Of a DNA stretch of 8,604 nt, positions 1-6,187 are shown piece by piece. The notes under the pieces were generated by a model. That model searched no databases. It was not told the origin of the DNA and saw nothing but the letters and a program-made list of their open reading frames with translations. The stretch covers positions 1-8,604 of the forward strand of contig JAISSC010000050.1 in the NCBI GenBank assembly GCA_031273305.1, read 5' to 3'. The stretch comes from Flavobacteriaceae bacterium (lineage in GTDB: Bacteria; Bacteroidota; Bacteroidia; Flavobacteriales; Weeksellaceae). Numbering within the stretch: position 1 is the stretch's first letter; the number at the start of each line of letters is the position of its first letter. Made by a program: the position numbers and the translations under genes.

Positions 1-97
1 CAAGTCCCGCATGGGACGACACTTTATTAACCGGATGCTTTAGCTTATGGGACAGGTGGCAGCAACACGATGGCAAGTCCCGCATGGGACGACACTT
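1..97. repeat. Pair of 24-bp direct repeats, each containing a small hairpin
   Basis: Seen: positions 1-24 and 74-97 are identical over 24 bases, with start points 73 bp apart. Each copy contains a perfect 5-bp inverted repeat, gtccc/gggac, around the tetranucleotide gcat, followed by the tail gacactt. A third atgggac heptamer lies roughly midway (47-53), but its flanks do not match. The first 120 bases are 62/120 G+C, richer than the AT-rich intergenic DNA beyond the tRNA. The first copy starts exactly at the window edge, so more copies may lie upstream. Inference: a dispersed REP-like intergenic repeat, of the hairpin type moved by REP-associated Y1 transposases. I recall similar gtccc-n-gggac repeats from Bacteroidota intergenic DNA but cannot check this. 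No transposase is present here. A CRISPR array is unlikely, with a 49-bp spacer and only two copies. Confidence 0.75.
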
Positions 98-194
98 ACT
101 TGATGGAATCATGGTGTCGATTATGCGATTCTCAGAGGGTTAACTTACCTTTTTGGACAGCCTCAAATTGATATACGGCAAATTGTAGCCCTTA

Positions 195-271
195 ATTACG
201 AACCGCAGGTGTGGCAATCTCATCTTACTTGCGAGCATAGCGAAGCAATCTCCCGACTTTGACACTTTCAA
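195..271. repeat. Degenerate tandem '...gcaatctc' intergenic repeat ending in a 17-bp motif
   Basis: Seen: two related units lie head to tail. Unit one (about 195-221) reads attacgaaccgcagg then tgtggcaatctc. Unit two (about 227-252) reads acttgcgagcatagcg then aagcaatctc. Both begin with an a-tt-cga core and end in gcaatctc, and unit two carries a ttgc/gcaa inverted repeat (229-232 and 245-248). Directly after unit two comes gactttgacactttcaa (255-271), found again exactly at 8576-8592. Inference: a non-coding dispersed repeat family common between genes in Bacteroidota. The identification rests on memory of similar sequences. No open frame of useful length spans it. Confidence 0.55.
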
Positions 272-395
272 AAAATTACAATATGCTTATCCCGAACTCA
301 CGTTAATTTATATTTATTAACCTGTGTTTCTTATATTCTACCTGTCAGTTTCTTTGGGATACACACAAGTAACAAAAATACGGCACATGCATGAA
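272..395. other. Non-coding stretch, no recognisable feature
   Basis: This stretch lies between the repeat mosaic and the tRNA-Ser terminator. It has stops in all frames, and the longest start-to-stop reading I found on the minus strand here is about 15 codons (from 392), with nothing to support it. No promoter, hairpin or RNA gene is convincing. Confidence 0.5.
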
Positions 396-424
396 ATAAA
401 GAAACCCGCTATATTAACGGGCTT
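396..424 (-). terminator. Intrinsic terminator of tRNA-Ser
   Basis: On the minus strand, immediately after the tRNA 3' end, the sequence aagcccg (424-418) pairs with cgggttt (408-402) across a short AU-rich loop. The core is a 4-bp CCCG/CGGG stem extended by a G-U and two A-U pairs. It is followed by a T-rich run, tttcttta, on the minus strand. This is a normal rho-independent terminator shape and sits one base from the discriminator base. Confidence 0.7.
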
Positions 425-425
425 G

Positions 426-512
426 CAGAGAGGAAGGGATTCGAACCCTCGATACGGTTACCCGTATACTACCTTTCCAGGGTAGCTCCTTCAACCACTC
501 GGACACCTCTCT
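426..512 (-). tRNA. trnS(gga): tRNA-Ser (anticodon GGA, reads UCC/UCU)
   Basis: An 87-nt class II tRNA can be folded by eye on the minus strand. The acceptor stem is AGAGAGG (512-506) with CCTCTCT (433-427), and the discriminator is G at 426. The D-arm is TCC/GGA. The anticodon stem is CTACC/GGTAG with loop CTGGAAA, giving anticodon GGA (478-476). There is a long variable arm, ATACGG/CCGTAT, diagnostic of class II tRNAs. The T-arm is GAGGG/CCCTT around TTCGAAT. The G discriminator, long variable arm and GGA anticodon together fix serine. CCA is not encoded; the next bases are CAA, so a CCA-adding enzyme is required. The gene is monocistronic, with a promoter at 533-540 and a terminator at 396-424, and is divergent from leuS. 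Confidence 0.97.
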
Positions 513-532
513 AAAACTATTTTTTAAGATTG

Positions 533-564
533 CAAAAGTAGAATAAATTTTTATTATATAAAAA
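533..564 (-). promoter_or_regulatory. Bacteroidota-type promoter of tRNA-Ser
   Basis: Read on the minus strand, 540-533 is TACTTTTG, an exact match to the TAnnTTTG -7 element of Bacteroidota housekeeping sigma factors. About 20 bases upstream, 564-561 is TTTT, a three-of-four match to the TTTG -33 element. The distance from the -7 box to the mature tRNA 5' end is about 20 bases, leaving a short leader for RNase P. The DNA around it is very AT-rich (521-580 has 7 G+C in 60). Confidence 0.6.
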
Positions 565-750
565 TTTTAGAATGATTTTACTTACACCGCAGATTTAACT
601 AAAGAATGCAATTTTGTTTGGCAGGATAGTTTTAGTGTACTTTTCAGCATTAATATTTCGGATAACTTGATTATTATAAGGATTTTACTGTTGTCTTCTT
701 AAAGGTTTAATATAAGTTCATCGGCGTTTTAAAATTATCTTTCCGGGAGC

Positions 751-780
751 TTTATAAGAGAATTTATATTATTACATTTG
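751..780 (+). promoter_or_regulatory. Bacteroidota-type promoter of leuS
   Basis: TACATTTG at 773-780 is a perfect TAnnTTTG -7 box. A TTTA at 751-754 lies about 18-19 bases upstream and matches three of four positions of the -33 TTTG element. The start codon at 802 is 21 bases beyond the -7 box, implying a leader of roughly 15 bases. Weaker boxes at similar distances precede other genes: TAATTCTG at 3680-3687 before arfB and TATATTTA at 5502-5509 before the DUF4290 gene, each with one mismatch. Confidence 0.6.
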
Positions 781-801
781 CAGAAAATTTATAAATAAAA
801 C

Positions 802-3657
802 ATGCAGTATAATTTTCAGGATATAGAAAAAAAGTGGCAAAAAAAATGGGAAGAACAACAAACATTTGCTACACCTGATGAAAGTTCAAAACCCAAATAT
901 TATGTATTGGATATGTTCCCTTATCCGTCAGGAGCAGGGCTGCATGTCGGACATCCGTTGGGTTATATTGCATCCGATATATATGCCAGATTTAAACGCC
1001 ATCAGGGATTTAACGTTCTCCATCCTATGGGGTATGACAGTTTTGGACTTCCTGCCGAACAATATGCCATCCAAACAGGGCAACATCCGGCAATAACTAC
1101 CGAAGTCAACATCAGCGGAGGAGTGGACAATAAAGGAACCCGGATTGCGGGCTATAATAATCAATTGAAAAAATTAGGTTTTTCTTTTGATTGGAATCGG
1201 GAGATAAGAACTTCAAATCCTGATTATTACCGATGGACTCAATGGATTTTTATCCAATTATATCAGTCTTATTATAACAACGATAAACAAAAAGCCTGTC
1301 CGATCGGTGAATTGATAGAAATATTCGAGCAGGAAGGAAATGTGAATGTCCATGCTGCGACTTCCCAAACTGAAAAATTCACGTCTGAAGAGTGGAACCG
1401 TTTTTCAGAAGCCGAGCAACAAAAAATACTTTCCAATTACCGCCTGACTTATCGTGCTGAAACTACCGTGAATTGGTGTCCTGCTTTGGGAACGGTTTTG
1501 GCAAACGATGAGGTAGTCAATGGCGTTTCCGAAAGAGGCGGATATCCGGTATATCAGAAAAAAATGATGCAGTGGTCTATGAGGATCACAGCCTATGCCG
1601 AGAGATTGCTTCAGGGGTTGGATACTATCGACTGGAGTGAAGCCATAAAAGAAAGTCAGCGCAACTGGATTGGAAAATCTCAAGGAGCCGAAATAGATTT
1701 CTCCGTACAAAATTCCGACAGTAAGATAAAAATATTCACTACCCGTCCGGATACTATATACGGAGCTTCTTACATGGTCTTGGCTCCGGAACATCCTCTG
1801 GTAGATGAAATTACCACTGATGAATATTCCGAAGCGGTAAATCAATATAAAGAAAACAGCAGCATACGTTCTGAAAGAGACCGCATTGCTGATGTTAAAA
1901 CCGTTTCCGGAGAATTTACCGGAGCATATGTCCTTAATCCGTTTACAAAAAAAAACATTCCTGTTTACATTGCAGACTATGTACTGATGGGCTATGGAAC
2001 CGGAGCTATAATGGCTGTTCCCGCCCACGACGAGAGGGATCATCGTTTTGCCAAACATTTTAAACTTCCCATTATAGAAGTTATCAAAGGTGGAAAAGAC
2101 GTACAGGAAGAAGCATTTTCTTCTAAAGAGGGAATCTGCATTAATTCCGAGTTGATAAACGGATTAACGGTAAAAGAGGCACAAATAAAGATAATAGCAG
2201 AAATCGAGAAAATGGGAATCGGGTACGGAACCATTAATTACCGTTTACGGGATGCTGTATTTTCCCGACAGCGATATTGGGGAGAACCTATTCCTGTCTT
2301 TTATAAAAATGATATTCCTTACACCCTGCCGGAATCTGCTTTGCCTTTAATTCTTCCCGAAGTGGAAAAATATCTTCCTACGGGAGAAGGTGAACCTCCG
2401 TTGGGACGTGCCAAAAGTTGGGCTTGGAATGAAAAAGAGCAAAAAGTTGTCAGCAATGATCTAATCGACAATCAAACCGTATTCCCTCTGGAACTAAGTA
2501 CCATGCCGGGATGGGCAGGAAGTTCGTGGTATTTTCTACGATATACCGATCCGCATAACGAAACCCGTTTTGCCGATGATACAAAGATAAAATATTGGGA
2601 AAACGTAGACCTGTACATAGGAGGAAGCGAACATGCCACCGGGCATTTATTATATTCACGTTTCTGGAATAAGTTTTTAAAGGATCATGGCTATGTGAAC
2701 AGTGAAGAACCTTTCCAAAAACTTATCAATCAGGGGATGATTTTAGGACAAAGTGCTTTTGCTTATAGAATTAACGGAACCAATAACTTTATCTCGTATA
2801 GTTTAAAAGATCGGGAATCTCAAATAACTCCTATACATATTGATGTGAACCTGTTAAAAGGAGCTACGGATGAGGTAGATACGGAAAAACTAAAACATTG
2901 GCGAGATGAATTTAAAAATGCGGAATTTATCACAGAAGAAGGAAAGTATATCGCCGGACGAGAAGTAGAAAAAATGTCTAAATCCAAGTATAATGTATTA
3001 AATCCGGACGACCTTTGCAGGGAATATGGAGCAGATACCTTACGGATGTATGAGATGTTTTTAGGTCCATTGGAACAGGCAAAACCCTGGAGTACTCAGG
3101 GACTAACCGGAGTACACGGATTTTTGAAGAAGTTTTGGAGGTTATATCATTCTGGGGAAAATGAAACTTTTTCCGTTTCCGAAGAAAAAGCAACTAAGGA
3201 AGAACTACGAGTTATACATCAGCTAATCAAAAAAGTACATGAAGATTTGGAAAATTTCTCATTCAACACTTCCGTAAGCTCTTTTATGATTGCTACCAAT
3301 GAACTGGCTAAATTAAAATCCGATAAAAGAGAAATTCTGGAAACTTTAGCTGTCTTAATCTCTCCTTATGCCCCGCATATCGCTGAGGAATTATGGGAAA
3401 AATTAGGGCATACGGAAAGCATAGAATATGTGCCTTTTCCTCAATTCAATGCCTCTTATCTGGAAGTTGACAGCTTTGAATATCCGGTAAGTTTTAACGG
3501 AAAAGTGCGATTTAAAATAGAAATGCCGACATCTGCCACTCCTAAAGAAGTAGAAGAAGCCGTATTGGGTCATGATAAGACTTCCAATTATCTGGATGGA
3601 AAAACTCCTAAAAAAATTATTGTAGTTCCCAAACGAATTGTGAATGTGGTGATATAA
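802..3657 (+). CDS. leuS: Leucyl-tRNA synthetase, Bacteroidota type
   Basis: This cytosolic class Ia enzyme activates leucine with ATP and charges tRNA-Leu. It has 951 residues, about 90 more than the E. coli enzyme. Seen: the Rossmann-fold HIGH signature is HVGH at 48-51 (within PYPSGAGLHVGHPLGY); the KMSKS loop is at 724-728. The CP1 editing domain, which hydrolyses mischarged tRNA, shows TTRPDT at 313-318 and GTGAIMAVPAHDERD at 399-413, with D413 matching the editing aspartate of E. coli (D345). WAGSSWYFLRY at 571-581 is the conserved catalytic-core segment. The C-terminal anticodon-binding and tail domains reach to the end. Insertions near 156-215 and 650-715 account for the extra length and are typical of the clade. 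The zinc-knuckle cysteines (CWRCD in E. coli) are replaced by SERGG (243-247). The start fits the family N-terminus (YNFQDIEKKWQKKW) and the promoter. arfB follows after 48 bases. Confidence 0.98.
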   Translation: MQYNFQDIEKKWQKKWEEQQTFATPDESSKPKYYVLDMFPYPSGAGLHVGHPLGYIASDIYARFKRHQGFNVLHPMGYDSFGLPAEQYAIQTGQHPAITTEVNISGGVDNKGTRIAGYNNQLKKLGFSFDWNREIRTSNPDYYRWTQWIFIQLYQSYYNNDKQKACPIGELIEIFEQEGNVNVHAATSQTEKFTSEEWNRFSEAEQQKILSNYRLTYRAETTVNWCPALGTVLANDEVVNGVSERGGYPVYQKKMMQWSMRITAYAERLLQGLDTIDWSEAIKESQRNWIGKSQGAEIDFSVQNSDSKIKIFTTRPDTIYGASYMVLAPEHPLVDEITTDEYSEAVNQYKENSSIRSERDRIADVKTVSGEFTGAYVLNPFTKKNIPVYIADYVLMGYGTGAIMAVPAHDERDHRFAKHFKLPIIEVIKGGKDVQEEAFSSKEGICINSELINGLTVKEAQIKIIAEIEKMGIGYGTINYRLRDAVFSRQRYWGEPIPVFYKNDIPYTLPESALPLILPEVEKYLPTGEGEPPLGRAKSWAWNEKEQKVVSNDLIDNQTVFPLELSTMPGWAGSSWYFLRYTDPHNETRFADDTKIKYWENVDLYIGGSEHATGHLLYSRFWNKFLKDHGYVNSEEPFQKLINQGMILGQSAFAYRINGTNNFISYSLKDRESQITPIHIDVNLLKGATDEVDTEKLKHWRDEFKNAEFITEEGKYIAGREVEKMSKSKYNVLNPDDLCREYGADTLRMYEMFLGPLEQAKPWSTQGLTGVHGFLKKFWRLYHSGENETFSVSEEKATKEELRVIHQLIKKVHEDLENFSFNTSVSSFMIATNELAKLKSDKREILETLAVLISPYAPHIAEELWEKLGHTESIEYVPFPQFNASYLEVDSFEYPVSFNGKVRFKIEMPTSATPKEVEEAVLGHDKTSNYLDGKTPKKIIVVPKRIVNVVI

Positions 3658-3705
3658 ATAAGGAAAAGATTGTTGAATTTAATTCTGCCACTCAATTAAA
3701 ATAAA

Positions 3706-4104
3706 ATGCAAAATTTTTCTTCGGAGTTAAAATACAGAACCGCACGAAGCAGCGGGAAAGGCGGACAGAACGTAAATAAGGTTGAAACTATGGTGGAAGC
3801 CGTTTGGTCTGTTCAGGATTCTCGTTTTTTCACGGAAGACGAAAAAGTTTTGATAACTGCTAAATTATTCAACAGGATCAATAAAAGAGGGGAGCTGTCA
3901 GTAAGGAGTTCAGAACATAGGTCGCAGTTGGAAAATAAGGAATCCGCCGTAAAAAAGATACTGGAATTAGTGAACCGGTCTTTGTACAAACCAAAAGTGA
4001 GAAAACTTTCCCAACGAACCCAAACCTCCATAGAAAAACGATTGACCCGTAAGAAGAAAATAGCTGAGATAAAGAAGTTGAGAAATAAAAAACACTTAGA
4101 TTGA
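3706..4104 (+). CDS. arfB: Ribosome-rescue peptidyl-tRNA hydrolase ArfB (YaeJ family)
   Basis: ArfB enters stalled ribosomes that lack an A-site codon and hydrolyses the peptidyl-tRNA, a backup to trans-translation. The 132-residue length fits the family (about 140). Seen: an RF-1-like catalytic domain with the GGQ motif at 19-21 inside RSSGKGGQNVNKVET, whose glutamine triggers ester hydrolysis. The VRSSEHRSQLENK segment (66-78) is also typical. A highly basic tail from about residue 95 to 132 (KVRKLSQRTQTSIEKRLTRK and onward) corresponds to the region that occupies the empty mRNA channel in E. coli ArfB. The lack of a codon-recognition domain rules out RF1 or RF2. It lies 48 bases after leuS. 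A one-mismatch promoter (3680-3687) overlaps the gap, so it may be co-transcribed with leuS or have its own start. Confidence 0.93.
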   Translation: MQNFSSELKYRTARSSGKGGQNVNKVETMVEAVWSVQDSRFFTEDEKVLITAKLFNRINKRGELSVRSSEHRSQLENKESAVKKILELVNRSLYKPKVRKLSQRTQTSIEKRLTRKKKIAEIKKLRNKKHLD

Positions 4105-4130
4105 AAGAATGCAGATTTATTTTCACATTT

Positions 4131-4163
4131 TTTCATATTTTTCAAAGAATTAATGTAATTTCG
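4131..4163 (+). promoter_or_regulatory. Possible promoter of the sugar permease gene
   Basis: TAATTTCG at 4156-4163 differs from TAnnTTTG at one position. TTTC at 4131-4134 is a three-of-four match to the -33 element, with a spacing of about 21 bases. The start codon at 4181 is 17 bases further on. The gap from arfB (76 bases, T-rich) would fit a separate transcription unit. I saw no operator-like palindrome. Confidence 0.35.
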
Positions 4164-4180
4164 ACCTTTAAAAATGAGTT

Positions 4181-5473
4181 ATGACAAATACCTCAAAGAA
4201 TAATTACGGTTCTGCCATGTGGATTATAGGAATCCTGTTTTTTATTTTCGGATTTGTAACCTGGCTTAACGGACCACTGATCACTTTTGTAAAATTAGCA
4301 TTTAATTTAGATACAGATTCTAAAGCTTTTTGGGTAACCACGGCTTTTTATATGGCTTATTTCTTCTTAGCTCTTCCGTCCTCATGGATTTTGGAAAAAA
4401 CAGGAATGAAAAAAGGCATGGCTATCGGTTTATTGGTAATGGCTGTAGGAACCTTTATCTTTGGAACATTTGCCACACAAAGACAGTATACGATATGCCT
4501 GACAGGTTTATTTATCATAGGCTCCGGTCTTTCATTATTACAGACTGCCTCCAATCCCTACATTAGTATTATAGGCCCTATCGAGACGGCGGCAAAACGA
4601 ATTACCATTATGGGAATTTGCAATAAAGTAGCCGGAATTTTAAGCCCTATTATCCTTAGTTACTTTGTTTTAAAAGATATAAATCAACTTCAGGATAAAG
4701 TTAATTCAGCTACTACCGGGCTACAAAAAGAGATAATCTTAAACGATTTTGCTTCACAGATATATTTACCTTATATGTCGATGGCAGTTATCCTGATAGT
4801 GTTGGCATTCTGGATTTTAAAGTCAAAATTACCGGATATAAAAACATACGAAGATAATGTCTCAGATGAGGTATCCACTGCAACCAAAACCAGCATTTTT
4901 CAATTTCCTCACTTATGGTTGGGAGTTCTTTGCCTGTTCGTTTATGTCGGAGTTGAAGTCTTTGCCGGAGACGGTATTGTTTCTTACGGAGCTGACTTAG
5001 GATTGATTCAGGGGATTACTATTGGTTTTCTGAACTTATCCGTACCATTCACCTCTTTCACTCTGTTTTTTATGCTTTTAGGGTATATTATAGGGTTATT
5101 TACCGTCCCGAAAGTATTTTCACAAGAAAAAGCCTTATTAATCTCTGCTATATCAGGAATTATTTTTATCTTTGCATCCTATCTGACAACAGGATATACT
5201 TCTGTTATCTTTATTGCTCTTTTAGGACTTTCCAATGCAATCATGTGGCCGGCAATTTTTCCTTTGGCTATTTACAGTTTGGGGAAATTTACAGAAAAAG
5301 GTTCCGCTTTGTTGATTATGGGAATTGTAGGAGGTGCTGTTATACCTAAGCTGTATGCTCATTTGAAAGTTATTATTCCCTTTCAGAATGCCATGTTGTT
5401 GATAATTTTACCCTGCTATATTTATATTTCGTTTTATGCAGCTGCAGGATATAGAACAGGATTAAAAAAATAA
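4181..5473 (+). CDS. Sugar MFS permease, GluP/FucP (fucose:H+ symporter) family
   Basis: An inner-membrane transporter of 430 residues, with twelve hydrophobic segments expected; clear ones lie at about 11-36, 48-71, 79-97, 104-125, 144-164, 196-214, 244-263, 289-309, 317-336, 340-363, 373-392 and 401-422. Family markers seen: FGFVTWLNGPL (23-33) in the first helix, QTASNPY (121-127), NAIMWPAIFPLAI (352-364) and GSALLIMGIVGGAVIP (374-389). Aligning by eye with E. coli FucP, the proton-coupling Asp46 and Glu135 fall on Gly31 and Gln121. That pattern belongs to the GluP-like branch rather than true fucose permeases. Substrate is therefore unsettled (glucose, galactose or another hexose). No sugar kinase, hydrolase or regulator lies nearby. 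The ATG at 4181 was chosen because an ATG at 4174 is out of frame and ends after nine codons. Confidence 0.88.
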   Translation: MTNTSKNNYGSAMWIIGILFFIFGFVTWLNGPLITFVKLAFNLDTDSKAFWVTTAFYMAYFFLALPSSWILEKTGMKKGMAIGLLVMAVGTFIFGTFATQRQYTICLTGLFIIGSGLSLLQTASNPYISIIGPIETAAKRITIMGICNKVAGILSPIILSYFVLKDINQLQDKVNSATTGLQKEIILNDFASQIYLPYMSMAVILIVLAFWILKSKLPDIKTYEDNVSDEVSTATKTSIFQFPHLWLGVLCLFVYVGVEVFAGDGIVSYGADLGLIQGITIGFLNLSVPFTSFTLFFMLLGYIIGLFTVPKVFSQEKALLISAISGIIFIFASYLTTGYTSVIFIALLGLSNAIMWPAIFPLAIYSLGKFTEKGSALLIMGIVGGAVIPKLYAHLKVIIPFQNAMLLIILPCYIYISFYAAAGYRTGLKK

Positions 5474-5527
5474 GTAGTTTAATTACTGCAATTTAAAATA
5501 ATATATTTATAACCAATAAATAAAAAT

Positions 5528-6187
5528 ATGGAGTACAATACTCAAAGAAAAAAATTAATCATACCCGAATATGGAAGACATATTCAACAATTAGTGGATT
5601 ATTGTTTGACCATTAAAGAGGATGAAGAAAGAAACCAGTTTGCCCAATCCATTATTGATGTGATGGGAGACTTAAATCCGCATTTAAGGGATGTTCCGGA
5701 TTTTCAACATAAACTGTGGGATCAACTTTTCATGATGTCCGGTTTTGAACTGAAAGTAGATTCTCCTTATCCGATTCCTACCAGAGAAGATATGAATACT
5801 CAGCCTAAAAAGATGGAATATCCGATAAATGAATCCAAATATCGGTATTATGGAACCAATGTTAAAAAGATGATAGAAGTAGCCAAGAGTTGGGAGGAGG
5901 GAGACAAAAAAGAAGGACTGAAATATGCCATAGCCAACCAGATGAAAAAAAATTACCTGAAGTGGAACAAGGATCAGGTAGAAGATGAAGTTATTTTTAA
6001 TCATTTAGAAGAATTATCAGGCGGAAACCTGAAAGCAAGCAGCGGAGGAGACCCTTTGGTAAACGTTCAGATTCAAACCTTGAATCCTCCGGTTAAAAAT
6101 AAGAATAAAAACAATCGAAACAACAACGGTCATAAAAACCAGAAGAAGAATAACAATAATCCATATCCCAAAAATAAAAATAAGTAA
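5528..6187 (+). CDS. DUF4290 family protein with Lys/Asn-rich tail
   Basis: Function unknown. I recognise the family (DUF4290) from the N-terminal pattern EYNTQRKKLIIPEYGRHIQQ and the PHLRDVPDFQHKLWDQL segment (51-67), and from its position directly before murA, a Flavobacteriia arrangement. The protein has 219 residues, no signal peptide and no membrane segment, so it is cytoplasmic. Residues 1-175 look globular and mostly helical. Residues 190-219 are a low-complexity tail of Lys, Asn, Gln and a few Arg/His, strongly positive and probably disordered. The tail could bind nucleic acid or an anionic surface, but that is inference. The stop codon (6185-6187) abuts the murA start, so translation is probably coupled. 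A one-mismatch promoter box (5502-5509) precedes it, after 54 AT-rich bases following the permease gene. Confidence 0.85.
   Translation: MEYNTQRKKLIIPEYGRHIQQLVDYCLTIKEDEERNQFAQSIIDVMGDLNPHLRDVPDFQHKLWDQLFMMSGFELKVDSPYPIPTREDMNTQPKKMEYPINESKYRYYGTNVKKMIEVAKSWEEGDKKEGLKYAIANQMKKNYLKWNKDQVEDEVIFNHLEELSGGNLKASSGGDPLVNVQIQTLNPPVKNKNKNNRNNNGHKNQKKNNNNPYPKNKNK

Larger units (their letters stand above)
513..801. other. Divergent intergenic region between tRNA-Ser and leuS
   Basis: This region holds 289 bases without a gene. It contains the tRNA-Ser promoter at its left end and the leuS promoter at its right end. In between I see only very short start-to-stop readings (for example 572-598, 8 codons) without conservation evidence. 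I see no T-box-like structure or riboswitch. A leucine-rich leader peptide that could attenuate leuS is not present. Confidence 0.5.

Noticed and set aside
1..97. Possible short CRISPR array formed by the two 24-bp repeats
   Set aside because: There are only two copies, the spacing of 49 bp is too long for a usual spacer, no cas gene is present, and the repeat does not resemble known Flavobacteriia CRISPR repeats.
90..119. Hairpin cgacac/gtgtcg next to the second 24-bp repeat
   Set aside because: The stem is six pairs over an 18-base loop, occurs only at the second copy and has no T-run; it may be chance.
572..598. Short frame MILLTPQI as a leuS leader peptide
   Set aside because: It has only two leucines, no following terminator/antiterminator hairpins, and lies far upstream of the best leuS promoter, so it would not be in that transcript.
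1405..2058. A 217-codon open frame on the minus strand inside leuS
   Set aside because: It lies entirely opposite a well-conserved synthetase, its product shows no recognisable domain, and its length follows from the codon pattern of the sense strand.
3813..4145. A 110-codon minus-strand frame covering arfB
   Set aside because: It is antisense to a confident gene, with a Phe/Ser/Leu-rich product typical of reversed Lys-rich coding sequence, and has no supporting promoter.
4174..4203. Nine-codon upstream frame (MSYDKYLKE) overlapping the permease start
   Set aside because: It has an ATG seven bases before the permease ATG in another frame. It could affect initiation, but nothing supports translation, and such overlaps are expected by chance in AT-rich DNA.
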